A stretch of DNA of 13,014 nucleotides from CAZNVB01 sp964651495 (GTDB lineage: Bacteria > Acidobacteriota > Aminicenantia > Aminicenantales > UBA8522). Positions within the stretch are counted from its first letter, which is position 1. Each line of letters opens with the position of its first letter. The translations under genes and the position numbers were made by a program. The stretch is taken from assembly GCA_964651495.1 (NCBI GenBank), contig CAZYWP010000090.1:1-13014 (forward strand), given 5' to 3'. A model generated the notes under the pieces. The model saw only the letters and a list, made by a program, of their open reading frames with translations. It searched no databases and was not told where the DNA came from. Below are positions 6,450 through 13,014 of this stretch, in pieces.

Positions 6450-8033
6450 ATGAGAATCTTCTCGGGGCTCTTTCTTCTGGGATGCGGGCTGCTCTTGGCG
6501 TGCGCCGCTCCCTTTCCCTCTCCCCCGCCCTTAATCGACATCGGCTCGCGGCTCGAATTGATGGTCGACGACTTCCTCGTCGAGCAAATCAGCGGCGAGT
6601 TGAGCTTCCGCCTGCACTCCCCTACGCGCCGGGAAATCGTCTTCAAGACCGACGCGCCCTGGGAGGGTAACGCCAGCGCCTATCAATCCGTATTCCGGGA
6701 CGGCGACGTCGTCCGGATGTATTACCGCGGGTGTCACTATCGCCACGGGGGCGCGGCGGCCGAGGCCCTGGAGGAGCATCCGTGGGTGCTCTGCTACGCG
6801 GAGAGCCGGGACGGGATTCGCTGGGCGCGCCCGGAGCTGGGCCTCTTCGAGTTCAAGGGCTCCCGGGCCAACAACATCATCCTGACGCCCGAGGCCGTGG
6901 CGGAGATCGGGGGCGACCCGGCTCATACGGCGGTGTTCAAAGACGCCAACCCCGCCTGCCCGGCCGACGAACGCTACAAGATCATCATCCTCGGCTCCAA
7001 TCCTCACGGGCTCTATGCGCTGAAGTCGGGCGATGGAATCCGCTTCCGACTGATGAGCCCGAACCCGCTGGTCACCGAAGGCGCCTTCGATTCGCAGAAC
7101 CTGGCCTTCTGGGACCCCGTCCGCCGGGAATATCGCGAGTACCACCGAGATTTTCGCGACGGCGTTCGCGGCATCAAGACGGCGGCATCCAAAGACTTCA
7201 GGCGGTTTCCTTCCCCGGAGTGGCTTCGGTATCCGGGCGCGGCCGACGAGCCTCTCTACACCAACCAGATCCAGCCCTACTACCGCGCGCCACACATCCT
7301 TATGGGATTCCCCATGCGCTACACCGAGCGCGGTTGGTCGGACCCGATCCTGGACCTGCCCGGCCAGAGCGAGCGCTTGGCCCGGGCCAAGACGCACTCC
7401 CGCTACGGGATGGCCGTCACGGATGCCGTGTTCATGACGAGCCGGGACGGCCTGATCTTCAAGCGTTGGCCCGAGGCCTTCATCCGGCCGGGCCCCCGGG
7501 AACGCCTAAGCTGGGTCTATGGCGACACCTTCGTTTTCTGGGGCATGGTAGAGACGCCGTCCGCTCTTGAAGACGCCCCGAACGAGATCTCGCTTTACAT
7601 CACGGAGGGCTATTGGGAGGGCACCTGGACCGGAATCCGCCGCTCGACGATTCGCATCGACGGGTTCGTCTCCCTGAACGCTTCGGCTCGGGGCGGCGAG
7701 ATGGTGACCAAACCCCTGGTGTTCGATGGCGGAAATCTCCGCCTCAATTTCGAGACCTCCGGCGCCGGCGGAATCCAGGTGGAAATTCAGGACGCCGCCG
7801 GAACGCCCCTCCCGGGCTACAGCCTCGCCGACTGCCCGCCCATCCCCGGCGACCGCTTGAACCATGTTGTCCGCTGGAAAGCCAGGGGAGGTGACGTCCG
7901 TTCGCTGGCCGGCCGGGCGGTCCGACTGCACTTCGTGCTCAAAGACGCGGACCTCTACGCCTTCCAATTTGCCCCCTACGAACCGGAACCGGCCAGGCCG
8001 CCGATCCCCGAGATTGCGGGCGCCGGACGATAA
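6450..8033 (+). CDS. Lipoprotein with GH43/GH32-like beta-propeller and C-terminal beta domain (putative glycoside hydrolase)
   Basis: The 527-residue product begins MRIFSGLFLLGCGLLLAC, a signal with lipobox LLAC (Cys18), so it is probably tethered to a membrane outside the cytoplasm. The mature part opens with RLELMVDDFLVEQI and has motif blocks known to me from uncharacterised propeller proteins of Planctomycetes and Verrucomicrobia: DAPWEGN (68-74), YAESRDGIRWARPELGLFEF, FKDANPACPADERYK, GAFDSQNLAFWD, YTNQIQPYYRAPHILMGFP and FMTSRDGLIFKRW. Repeated SRDGI.W and DP...Y strings are typical of GH32/43-type five-bladed propellers. The last 130 or so residues look like a jelly-roll domain (GFVSLNAS to LKDADLYAFQF). 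Several Asp/Glu could be catalytic, but I cannot assign them or the sugar. The start at 6450 is chosen from the ribosome-binding site, promoter position and signal peptide. The gene has a divergent partner at 3643-6312. Confidence 0.78.
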   Translation: MRIFSGLFLLGCGLLLACAAPFPSPPPLIDIGSRLELMVDDFLVEQISGELSFRLHSPTRREIVFKTDAPWEGNASAYQSVFRDGDVVRMYYRGCHYRHGGAAAEALEEHPWVLCYAESRDGIRWARPELGLFEFKGSRANNIILTPEAVAEIGGDPAHTAVFKDANPACPADERYKIIILGSNPHGLYALKSGDGIRFRLMSPNPLVTEGAFDSQNLAFWDPVRREYREYHRDFRDGVRGIKTAASKDFRRFPSPEWLRYPGAADEPLYTNQIQPYYRAPHILMGFPMRYTERGWSDPILDLPGQSERLARAKTHSRYGMAVTDAVFMTSRDGLIFKRWPEAFIRPGPRERLSWVYGDTFVFWGMVETPSALEDAPNEISLYITEGYWEGTWTGIRRSTIRIDGFVSLNASARGGEMVTKPLVFDGGNLRLNFETSGAGGIQVEIQDAAGTPLPGYSLADCPPIPGDRLNHVVRWKARGGDVRSLAGRAVRLHFVLKDADLYAFQFAPYEPEPARPPIPEIAGAGR

Positions 8034-8248
8034 CTGGGTTCGATATTCGAGATGTCTTCCCGAAGCGGGAGGATATGGCAGGCTTAATATCCACTTATAC
8101 CCCCTGTCCAGTTTTTAGGGAGTAGCTCAGGCAATGGTTCTGAAATCGCTTTTTCGCGTGCTTTTTGCCAGGAACAATGTGCTGAAGTCAAAGGAAAAAA
8201 GGGTACGGCATTGTAAAATCTCCAAATTCATTGTTAAATAGAATTAAG

Positions 8249-8380
8249 ATGAGTCCGACGGTATTCAGAGAGAAAGGTTATCGTTTTTATTTTCTTTCGA
8301 ATGAAGAGAATCGGATTCATATCGTTCCCACTCTAAGACATCTGCAAGATCTTGATTTAAAAATCCCCTGGTGTGAATGA
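8249..8380 (+). pseudogene. Truncated DUF4160-like reading frame
   Basis: The 43-residue frame opens MSPTVFREKGYRFYFLSNEE and continues NRIHI. This matches the start of the DUF4160 family, which typically reads M-PTV-R--YRFFF-SNE followed by a His-x-His motif and then AKFWLEP. Here the resemblance stops after His24-Ile; the second His and the AKFW part are missing, and the remaining 18 residues match nothing I know. Intact members are about 80-100 residues long. DUF4160 genes are small accessory genes often found near toxin-antitoxin-like pairs; no partner gene is visible here. The base composition is AT-rich. A weak TTGTAA (8211-8216) and TTAAAT (8234-8239) pair could be an old promoter. I judge it a decayed gene rather than a functional short protein. 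Confidence 0.5.
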
Positions 8381-8429
8381 AGCTTGAGTCGCGATTAAAA
8401 GCTAGACTCTTAGGTTAGCAATTCGGAGC

Positions 8430-8492
8430 CGAGGATACTATCGTCACGGAGGCCCGCTCAACTTCGAGACCTCCGGCATCGGCGGAATCTAG
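8430..8492 (+). pseudogene. Short relic of a propeller-lipoprotein paralogue
   Basis: Bases 8457-8492 match 7743-7778 of the lipoprotein gene at 32 of 36 positions and in the same frame: LNFETSGIGGI followed by a stop, against LNFETSGAGGIQ (residues 432-443). The Gln codon CAG has become TAG. Just upstream in the same frame, RGYYRHGG resembles RGCHYRHGG at residues 94-101 of the same protein, as if the middle of the gene had been deleted. The first match is firm; the second rests on a few residues. The relic ends six bases before the GH127 stop codon. Confidence 0.5.
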
Positions 8493-8497
8493 TGTTT

Positions 8498-10531
8498 TCA
8501 GCGACGGCTGCGTTGTGAGGGAGGCTTCACAGCAGCTTCGGTCCGGAGCAGCCAAACGGCCATCTCGTTGGGGCCGCGGTTAGCCCAGGCAAAATAGGGA
8601 ACCGCCATTAAATCATGGGCCCTCCGGCCCGCAATGCTGCCATCTTTGCCAAGATCAACGGCCTCGGCTTTCGCTGTGATGATCGCCACACCGCCCAGCA
8701 AATCCGGCCGGTACCAGTGAGTAACCCTGGCGTCGTCGGGGAGGATTAAGTTGAGAACTCGTCCCCCGTTATCGACGCCTTCGGCACAGAAGACGATCGG
8801 TCCCCGCTGCAAGGCCACCTTGCCCGCATTCTCTTTCACCAGGTCAGCAGCGACGACCCGGCGGACCGGCATGGGAAGAAAGAGTTCGATCAGGTCGTTG
8901 CGCCGCCACTTGCGCGTCAGCTTCACATAGCCGTTCTCGAGGGCGATGGCCACCGGCTTGCGGTTGACCAGGAGCCTAACCTGCTGTTCGTTTCGGTCAA
9001 GAAATCGGTAAAGGTCCCCCGGCAGCGCCTGGTTCTGCGCCCAGCCGGGAATGCGCAGCATAATATTGAACCGTCCGACCCGGGAAGGGTAGACCAGAAT
9101 CTTGACGGCGCCGTCCCAAGGATACTTGGTCTCCTGGGTGAGTTCGACCGACCCGCCTTGCAGAGGTATGCCGGCGGTGCCGGCCGCAAACAGGTTGATG
9201 AAGAGAGCGTCGCCACGAGTTGCGTAAATATAGCTTCCGATCGTGGGCAGGAAGCGGGCGACGTTGGCCGGACAGCAGGCCACTTCGAACCAGCGGCTGC
9301 GCTCGTATTTTCCCGTCGACTCGAGGGGATTCTGGTAGAAAAACCGGTCGCCGCTCAGGGAGACGCCGGGAAGGATCCCGTTATAGATGACGCGTTCGAG
9401 GACGTCGACATATTTCGCCTCACCGCGGAGCTCGAACATCCGCTGATTCCAGAGGGCGTTGCCCACCGCGGCGCAGGTTTCGGCGTAGGCCCTGGCGTTC
9501 GGCAGGTCGTAGGCGGCGCCGAAGGCTTCGTATTCTCCGGTCGCGCCGATCCCGCCGGTAATATAGAGCTTCTTGCCGACAACGTCTGCCCAAAGCCGGT
9601 CGATGGACGCTGCGTATTCCGGCCGGCCGGCAAGGGCCGCGACATCGGCCATGCCACTGAACATGTAGGTCGCCCGGACGGCGTGGCCGACGGCTTCCGT
9701 CTGCTCGAGCACGGGCTTGTGGTTCTGGAGATATTCCTCGGAATTGTAGATGACAAAAGGAGAATTGGATGGATAAGTCTCCCCGTTATGATAATGGCCG
9801 CGTTCCTCAAGGAAGAACCGGGCTAAGTCGAGGTACTTTTGGTTTCCGGTCACCCGGTAGAGCTTGGCCAGGCCGATCTCGACCTCCTGGTGTCCGGGAA
9901 AGGCGCGGCGCTTGCCCGGGCCGAAGGTGGCGACGAGAAGATCGGCGTTCCTGACGGCGATATCGAGGAAGCCGCGCTCGCCGGTCGCCAGGAAGTGGGC
10001 CGCGGCCGCTTCATACATATGGCCGACGTTGTAGAGTTCGTGGCTGACCCGCAGGTTTGACCATCTCTCTTTTCCCGCCCCCGGTGCCGGGTTGTCGGGG
10101 GAGATCGTCCGGGTCGTGAAAAGGTATCCGTCCGGCTCCTGGGCCTTGGCAATGACGGCGACAATCTCATCAAGCTTCGCTTTGAGTTCCGGGTCCGGCC
10201 GGAGGCGCAGCGAGTAAGCCGCCGCCTCCATGGCCTTATAGACATCGCTGTCGTTATAGCGCTTGCCCGTGTGCTTGCCGGACTTAAGACCCGCCGCGAT
10301 GCGGAAATTGTCCGTCCGTCCAGACTCCTCGTTCATCTTGAAGAGATAGGGAATGGTCACGGTCCGGTTGGCCTCGAGCCGCGGCGCCCAGAACTCGTCG
10401 GTCAGTTTGACTTTGGCAAAATCCGCCGGCTGGATCGGATAATCCGGTTTCATCACCGGGAACTGCCCCTGAAGCCATAGAAAAGCGAGGCCGACCAGAA
10501 GCAATGTCGTTGTCAGAATCTTTCGAGACAT
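8498..10531 (-). CDS. GH127 beta-L-arabinofuranosidase (exported)
   Basis: The 677-residue protein has the length and motifs of glycoside hydrolase family 127, whose type member HypBA1 of Bifidobacterium removes terminal beta-L-arabinofuranose with a Zn-bound cysteine nucleophile. The four Zn ligands of HypBA1 (Glu338, Cys340, Cys417, Cys418) correspond to Glu351 and Cys353 in YAETCAAVGN and Cys419 and Cys420 in EVACCPANVAR. The acid/base Glu322 matches Glu335 in EAFGAAYDLPN, 16 residues before the Zn-ligand Glu in both. Family landmarks include ITGGIGATGEYEAFG and LRIPGW. An N-terminal hydrophobic stretch (residues 5-20) suggests export, unlike the cytoplasmic bifidobacterial enzyme. Substrate is likely short beta-arabinofuranosides such as those on hydroxyproline-rich glycoproteins or pectin side chains, inferred from the family. 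It is the second gene of an operon with the GH51 gene, 14 bp downstream. The C-terminus ends in a basic tail. Confidence 0.93.
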   Translation of the reverse strand: MSRKILTTTLLLVGLAFLWLQGQFPVMKPDYPIQPADFAKVKLTDEFWAPRLEANRTVTIPYLFKMNEESGRTDNFRIAAGLKSGKHTGKRYNDSDVYKAMEAAAYSLRLRPDPELKAKLDEIVAVIAKAQEPDGYLFTTRTISPDNPAPGAGKERWSNLRVSHELYNVGHMYEAAAAHFLATGERGFLDIAVRNADLLVATFGPGKRRAFPGHQEVEIGLAKLYRVTGNQKYLDLARFFLEERGHYHNGETYPSNSPFVIYNSEEYLQNHKPVLEQTEAVGHAVRATYMFSGMADVAALAGRPEYAASIDRLWADVVGKKLYITGGIGATGEYEAFGAAYDLPNARAYAETCAAVGNALWNQRMFELRGEAKYVDVLERVIYNGILPGVSLSGDRFFYQNPLESTGKYERSRWFEVACCPANVARFLPTIGSYIYATRGDALFINLFAAGTAGIPLQGGSVELTQETKYPWDGAVKILVYPSRVGRFNIMLRIPGWAQNQALPGDLYRFLDRNEQQVRLLVNRKPVAIALENGYVKLTRKWRRNDLIELFLPMPVRRVVAADLVKENAGKVALQRGPIVFCAEGVDNGGRVLNLILPDDARVTHWYRPDLLGGVAIITAKAEAVDLGKDGSIAGRRAHDLMAVPYFAWANRGPNEMAVWLLRTEAAVKPPSQRSRR

Positions 10532-10541
10532 GGGTCTTCTT

Positions 10542-10547
10542 CCTCCT
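10542..10547 (-). promoter_or_regulatory. GH127 ribosome-binding site overlapping the GH51 stop
   Basis: On the minus strand TAGGAGG holds both the GH51 stop TAG (10548-10546) and the full AGGAGG (10547-10542), ten bases before the GH127 ATG. The arrangement favours translational coupling of the two arabinofuranosidases. Confidence 0.85.
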
Positions 10548-12939
10548 ACCTCGCTTTGAGGACGAAAATCGAGATGCTCAGGGGTGGGACCGTGAGCCGA
10601 TTGCCAAGAGATGCCGCGCCGATTTCCTCGATTCTCACCGTCGGCTCTTTGCCCGGCTCGTTGTAGGCCATCTCATCGGTTCCGGCGAGGCGATAGAGTT
10701 TGGCCGTGCGCGGGAAGGGAAATCCCTTGACTGAAAGAGAGAGCGTCTGCGTCTTTTTCGTCGGGTTGACCACGGAAATCGTCAAAGCGTTCTTATCTTC
10801 CGTCCAGGCGGCCATGACATCCAGGGGCTCCGGCTTTCCGGTCACATTTGCCGGGAGCGTCCCGAACCGCGCCCGATAGAGCTTCAGCGCCAGCCCGGTG
10901 GTGTCGAAAGCCGCCGCGGTCTTGGTCGTCTTGATCGCTCCGATGACGTTGACCGTCTGAGCGTAGTTGGCCATGAAGATAATGTCGCTCTGGCGGGCAT
11001 ACTCGTGGATTCCGGCGGCGACACCCAGGGCGTCCTTCAGGAAATAGCGTGTCCCCAGCTCTCCGTAGAGGTGCGGGCCGTACCAGTAATTCCACTCGTC
11101 GAGGGCGACGGGAATCTCTTTTCCTCGGAGCGCCGCAATGGTCTTGCGGTAGCCGCGGTGGGCCTGGGCAATCCTTCGGATCTCGCGCGGGATCTGGGAA
11201 ACATGGCCGAGTAGTCCCGGCCGCTCTCCCACATAGAAATGCTCGCTGATGAGGTCCATCGTATCGGCGCACTCAGAGAGCATGGCCTCGCTCCATGACC
11301 CGACCGCGCCGACCCCGATGAGCTTGAGCGCCGGGTCTTTGGCCAGCATGGCCCGGGCAATACGGTTGTGCTTTTTAACATAATCCTGGAGCGGCATGTG
11401 GCCGAGCTGCCAGTCGCCGTACATCTCGTTGCCGATCGACCACCACTTCACTCCCCATGGCTCGGGACGGCCGTTCTGAGCCCGCCACTCCCCCATCGGC
11501 GTGCCCTCCGCCCCGTTCACATACTCAACTTCATCGGCGGCGAGCGTTTCATCCCCCTGGCCGCTGTTGACCGTAATATACGGTTCTGTCCCGATGAGCC
11601 GGCAGAAGGCTAAAAACTCGTGAATCCCGACATCGTTGTGCTCGATCCCCTGCCAGGCGGGGTTCTTGCGCGGCGGCCGGCGGTCGAGGTCTCCAATCCC
11701 ATCTTTCCAGTTGTAGCCGCTGACGAAATTGCCCCCCGGCCAGCGGTAAACGGGCGAGTCGAGCTCCTTGAGCAGCGCCAGGACTTCGGGACGAAACCCT
11801 TCAACATTATCCGCCGGCATAAGGGAAACCGTCCCCACCCGGAAGGCCTCGCTGCCGTTTGACCAGACCTCCAGGCGGGCATTTTCGGTCGTCTGCACCG
11901 CCGTGAACGAGAGCGGGAAGGTCGAATAATCGCTTTTTACGTCCGCAATAGCGATCGTCTGCCTTTCTCCAGCGCCCGGTCCCCACACAAGGCTGATATT
12001 GACTGGCGCAGCGCCGGGATCACCGGCCAGCACGACCCGGCCGATATATTTCTTCCCCTGGATCAGGGCCAGACCTTCCTGGACAATACCGCCCTGCTTG
12101 CCGTTTCCCTTCAACCGGATTTCGGGTGCGTGGACCCCGACATAGGCGACGACCGGGTTCATCCAGACGCTGTGCGGCTCACCCAGCGGCTTCCAGGGCG
12201 ACTCGGGGCTGCCGACGGCGTAGTAGAACTTACGGTCCTCCAGCATCTCGGCCCAGATGCCCTGGTAGATGCACCGTCCCAGGTGCTCGATGAACTGGCC
12301 GTAAATGTATTTAGACATGGGATGCAGGGTCTTGCGGGCGTCAATGAGAACTTCGGGTTTTACCGGCCGGGATGAAAGGAGATCGAGCTCGACGTCATCG
12401 AACCAGGCCGCCCCCTTCGCTTTCCCCCAGCCGCCGAAGAGGCAATTCAGCTCAAAGGCGTCGTTTGCCCCACTGTCGAAAATGACTTCGACTCGCGTCC
12501 AATCCTGCGTGCCGCTGACCTCTCCTGTCCTGATATCGGTGCCTTGGAGGCTGATCAGCGCGCCCCGGCTCGTCCCGGGGTCGAGATCCCGAGTCTTAAT
12601 CCAGCCGGTGAGCCTGTATTTAGAGTATGGCTTAAGCGGAACGACGGTCGTCCAGGAGGCATCGGCGCCTTCTTCCGACGAGATCTTGATACTATTTTTT
12701 CCGCTGTGGGCGACTGTCGAATCGACCTCGAAAACAGCTTTCGGCTGCCAGGCCCTCGTCCTCCAGCCCTTGGGCAGATTCTCATCCATCTCCTCGAAAG
12801 AGGCGTTTTGAACAGCAACCTGAACATCCGGCGTCGCCAAGTTCTTAGATTGCCGGCCTGGAAGCGCGATACTCGAAAGCGCGGCCAGAATAAATGCCGT
12901 GACTGAATAAATTGGAATTGACCGGAGCTTGTAACTCAT
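10546..12939 (-). CDS. GH51 alpha-L-arabinofuranosidase with N-terminal carbohydrate-binding domain (exported)
   Basis: The 797-residue protein has a signal-like N-terminus (hydrophobic residues 8-26), a CBM4/9/22-type jelly roll (about 43-188, from NASFEEMDENLPKGW to AWFDDVELDLL), a GH51 catalytic barrel and a C-terminal beta domain (about 700-797). The barrel starts at about 198 with HPMSKYIYGQFIEHLGRCIYQGIW. It holds an inserted beta domain before RWPGGNFVSGYNW (399-411), which is the layout of the longer plant-like GH51 enzymes. The acid/base is Glu505 in WWSIGNEMYG and the nucleophile Glu615 in VALDEWNYWYG. The family hydrolyses alpha-L-arabinofuranosyl links in arabinan and arabinoxylan with retention of configuration. 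Secretion plus a binding domain suggest action on polymers. It is first in an operon with GH127. AAGGA at 12947-12951, seven bases before the ATG, sets the start. Confidence 0.94.
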   Translation of the reverse strand: MSYKLRSIPIYSVTAFILAALSSIALPGRQSKNLATPDVQVAVQNASFEEMDENLPKGWRTRAWQPKAVFEVDSTVAHSGKNSIKISSEEGADASWTTVVPLKPYSKYRLTGWIKTRDLDPGTSRGALISLQGTDIRTGEVSGTQDWTRVEVIFDSGANDAFELNCLFGGWGKAKGAAWFDDVELDLLSSRPVKPEVLIDARKTLHPMSKYIYGQFIEHLGRCIYQGIWAEMLEDRKFYYAVGSPESPWKPLGEPHSVWMNPVVAYVGVHAPEIRLKGNGKQGGIVQEGLALIQGKKYIGRVVLAGDPGAAPVNISLVWGPGAGERQTIAIADVKSDYSTFPLSFTAVQTTENARLEVWSNGSEAFRVGTVSLMPADNVEGFRPEVLALLKELDSPVYRWPGGNFVSGYNWKDGIGDLDRRPPRKNPAWQGIEHNDVGIHEFLAFCRLIGTEPYITVNSGQGDETLAADEVEYVNGAEGTPMGEWRAQNGRPEPWGVKWWSIGNEMYGDWQLGHMPLQDYVKKHNRIARAMLAKDPALKLIGVGAVGSWSEAMLSECADTMDLISEHFYVGERPGLLGHVSQIPREIRRIAQAHRGYRKTIAALRGKEIPVALDEWNYWYGPHLYGELGTRYFLKDALGVAAGIHEYARQSDIIFMANYAQTVNVIGAIKTTKTAAAFDTTGLALKLYRARFGTLPANVTGKPEPLDVMAAWTEDKNALTISVVNPTKKTQTLSLSVKGFPFPRTAKLYRLAGTDEMAYNEPGKEPTVRIEEIGAASLGNRLTVPPLSISIFVLKAR

Positions 12940-12970
12940 AATCCCGTCCTTCCATTTTGACTCTTTCCTT

Positions 12971-12999
12971 TATATATGTGACTTCTTCTTTGAAGTCAA
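12971..12999 (-). promoter_or_regulatory. Candidate promoter of the GH51-GH127 operon
   Basis: On the minus strand TTGACT (12999-12994) stands 17 bp from TATATA (12976-12971), with predicted transcription from about 12964 and a leader of about 25 bases containing the GH51 ribosome-binding site. The -35 differs from consensus at one base. Confidence 0.55.
12979..12998. repeat. Inverted repeat over the -35 of the arabinofuranosidase promoter
   Basis: TGACTTC (12979-12985) and GAAGTCA (12992-12998) are exact complements separated by 6 bp. One arm overlaps the -35 and the other lies in the spacer, a placement that would let a bound repressor block RNA polymerase. Confidence 0.55.
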
Positions 13000-13014
13000 T
13001 TCAGGCTCAACCTG

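Larger units (their letters stand above)
8034..8497. other. Gene-poor spacer with decayed sequences
   Basis: These 464 bp separate the tail-to-tail ends of the lipoprotein gene and the GH127 gene. Much of 8100-8420 is AT-rich, unlike the flanking genes. Two remnants can be recognised: a short DUF4160-like frame (8249-8380) and a relic of a propeller-lipoprotein paralogue (8430-8492). I see no convincing terminator or RNA gene. Confidence 0.7.

Noticed and set aside
8096..8124. CCCCCTGTCCAGTTTTTAGGG-like segment as an insertion-sequence end
   Set aside because: Only a four-base inverted match is visible; no transposase fragment or second end was found.
8121..8160. tRNA-like string AGTAGCTCAG near 8121-8130
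   Set aside because: It resembles a D-arm start, but no acceptor stem, anticodon arm or T-arm motif follows at the required distances.
8134..8241. 35-residue open frame starting at 8134
   Set aside because: No ribosome-binding site, no recognisable domain, and it lies in a decayed AT-rich spacer.
8447..8475. Possible terminator hairpin CGGAGG / CCTCCG after the GH127 gene
   Set aside because: Six-base stem with a 17-base loop and no following T-run on the minus strand; better explained as part of the gene relic.
8923..10060. Open frames on both strands within the GH127 gene
   Set aside because: All are shadows of a gene with complete catalytic motifs; none has a recognisable domain.

Overview
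The window is a GC-rich bacterial chromosome segment. It reads best as Acidobacteriota or Candidatus Aminicenantes-like. That placement is an inference from three things: a PASTA-less Hanks-type kinase fused to a membrane segment, a TolB/FlgO-like domain and a long TPR tail; several exported sugar-active enzymes; and Shine-Dalgarno and sigma70-like promoter signals, which argue against Bacteroidetes. No rRNA, tRNA, CRISPR array or intact insertion sequence was seen.

Left part (1-3642). A kinase/TPR receptor enters from the left edge and ends at 2504. It is followed tail-to-tail by a MazF/PemK-family toxin with a ribbon-helix-helix-type antitoxin (2539-3140, minus strand), in a more AT-rich stretch. 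Directly beyond lies an orphan 3' end of a second, very similar kinase/TPR gene (about 3321-3576), with a 61-bp stretch identical to the first. The toxin-antitoxin module therefore sits between one intact and one gutted copy of a kinase gene.

Middle part (3643-8033). Two exported proteins are transcribed divergently. On the minus strand is an 889-residue protein that joins a BNR_4-like propeller to a DUF5107-like (aldose-epimerase-fold) domain. On the plus strand is a 527-residue lipoprotein with a GH43/GH32-like propeller and a C-terminal beta domain. The 137 bp between their starts carry two back-to-back promoters, each with a perfect TTGACA and an 18-bp spacer, set in a 9-bp inverted repeat. 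A 16-bp palindrome lies exactly centred in the minus-strand spacer.

The spacer at 8034-8497 is a small graveyard: a truncated DUF4160-like reading frame in AT-rich DNA, then a short in-frame relic resembling the lipoprotein gene.

Right part (8498-12939). A tight two-gene minus-strand operon encodes an exported GH51 alpha-L-arabinofuranosidase with an N-terminal carbohydrate-binding domain, followed by an exported GH127 beta-L-arabinofuranosidase. They are 14 bp apart, with the second gene's ribosome-binding site overlapping the first gene's stop. A promoter with an inverted repeat over its -35 lies at the right edge. Together the enzymes suggest removal of alpha- and beta-linked L-arabinofuranose from plant glycans outside the cytoplasm. 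The divergent pair may act on the same or related material, which is an inference from position only. No transporter, regulator or intracellular arabinose gene is visible.
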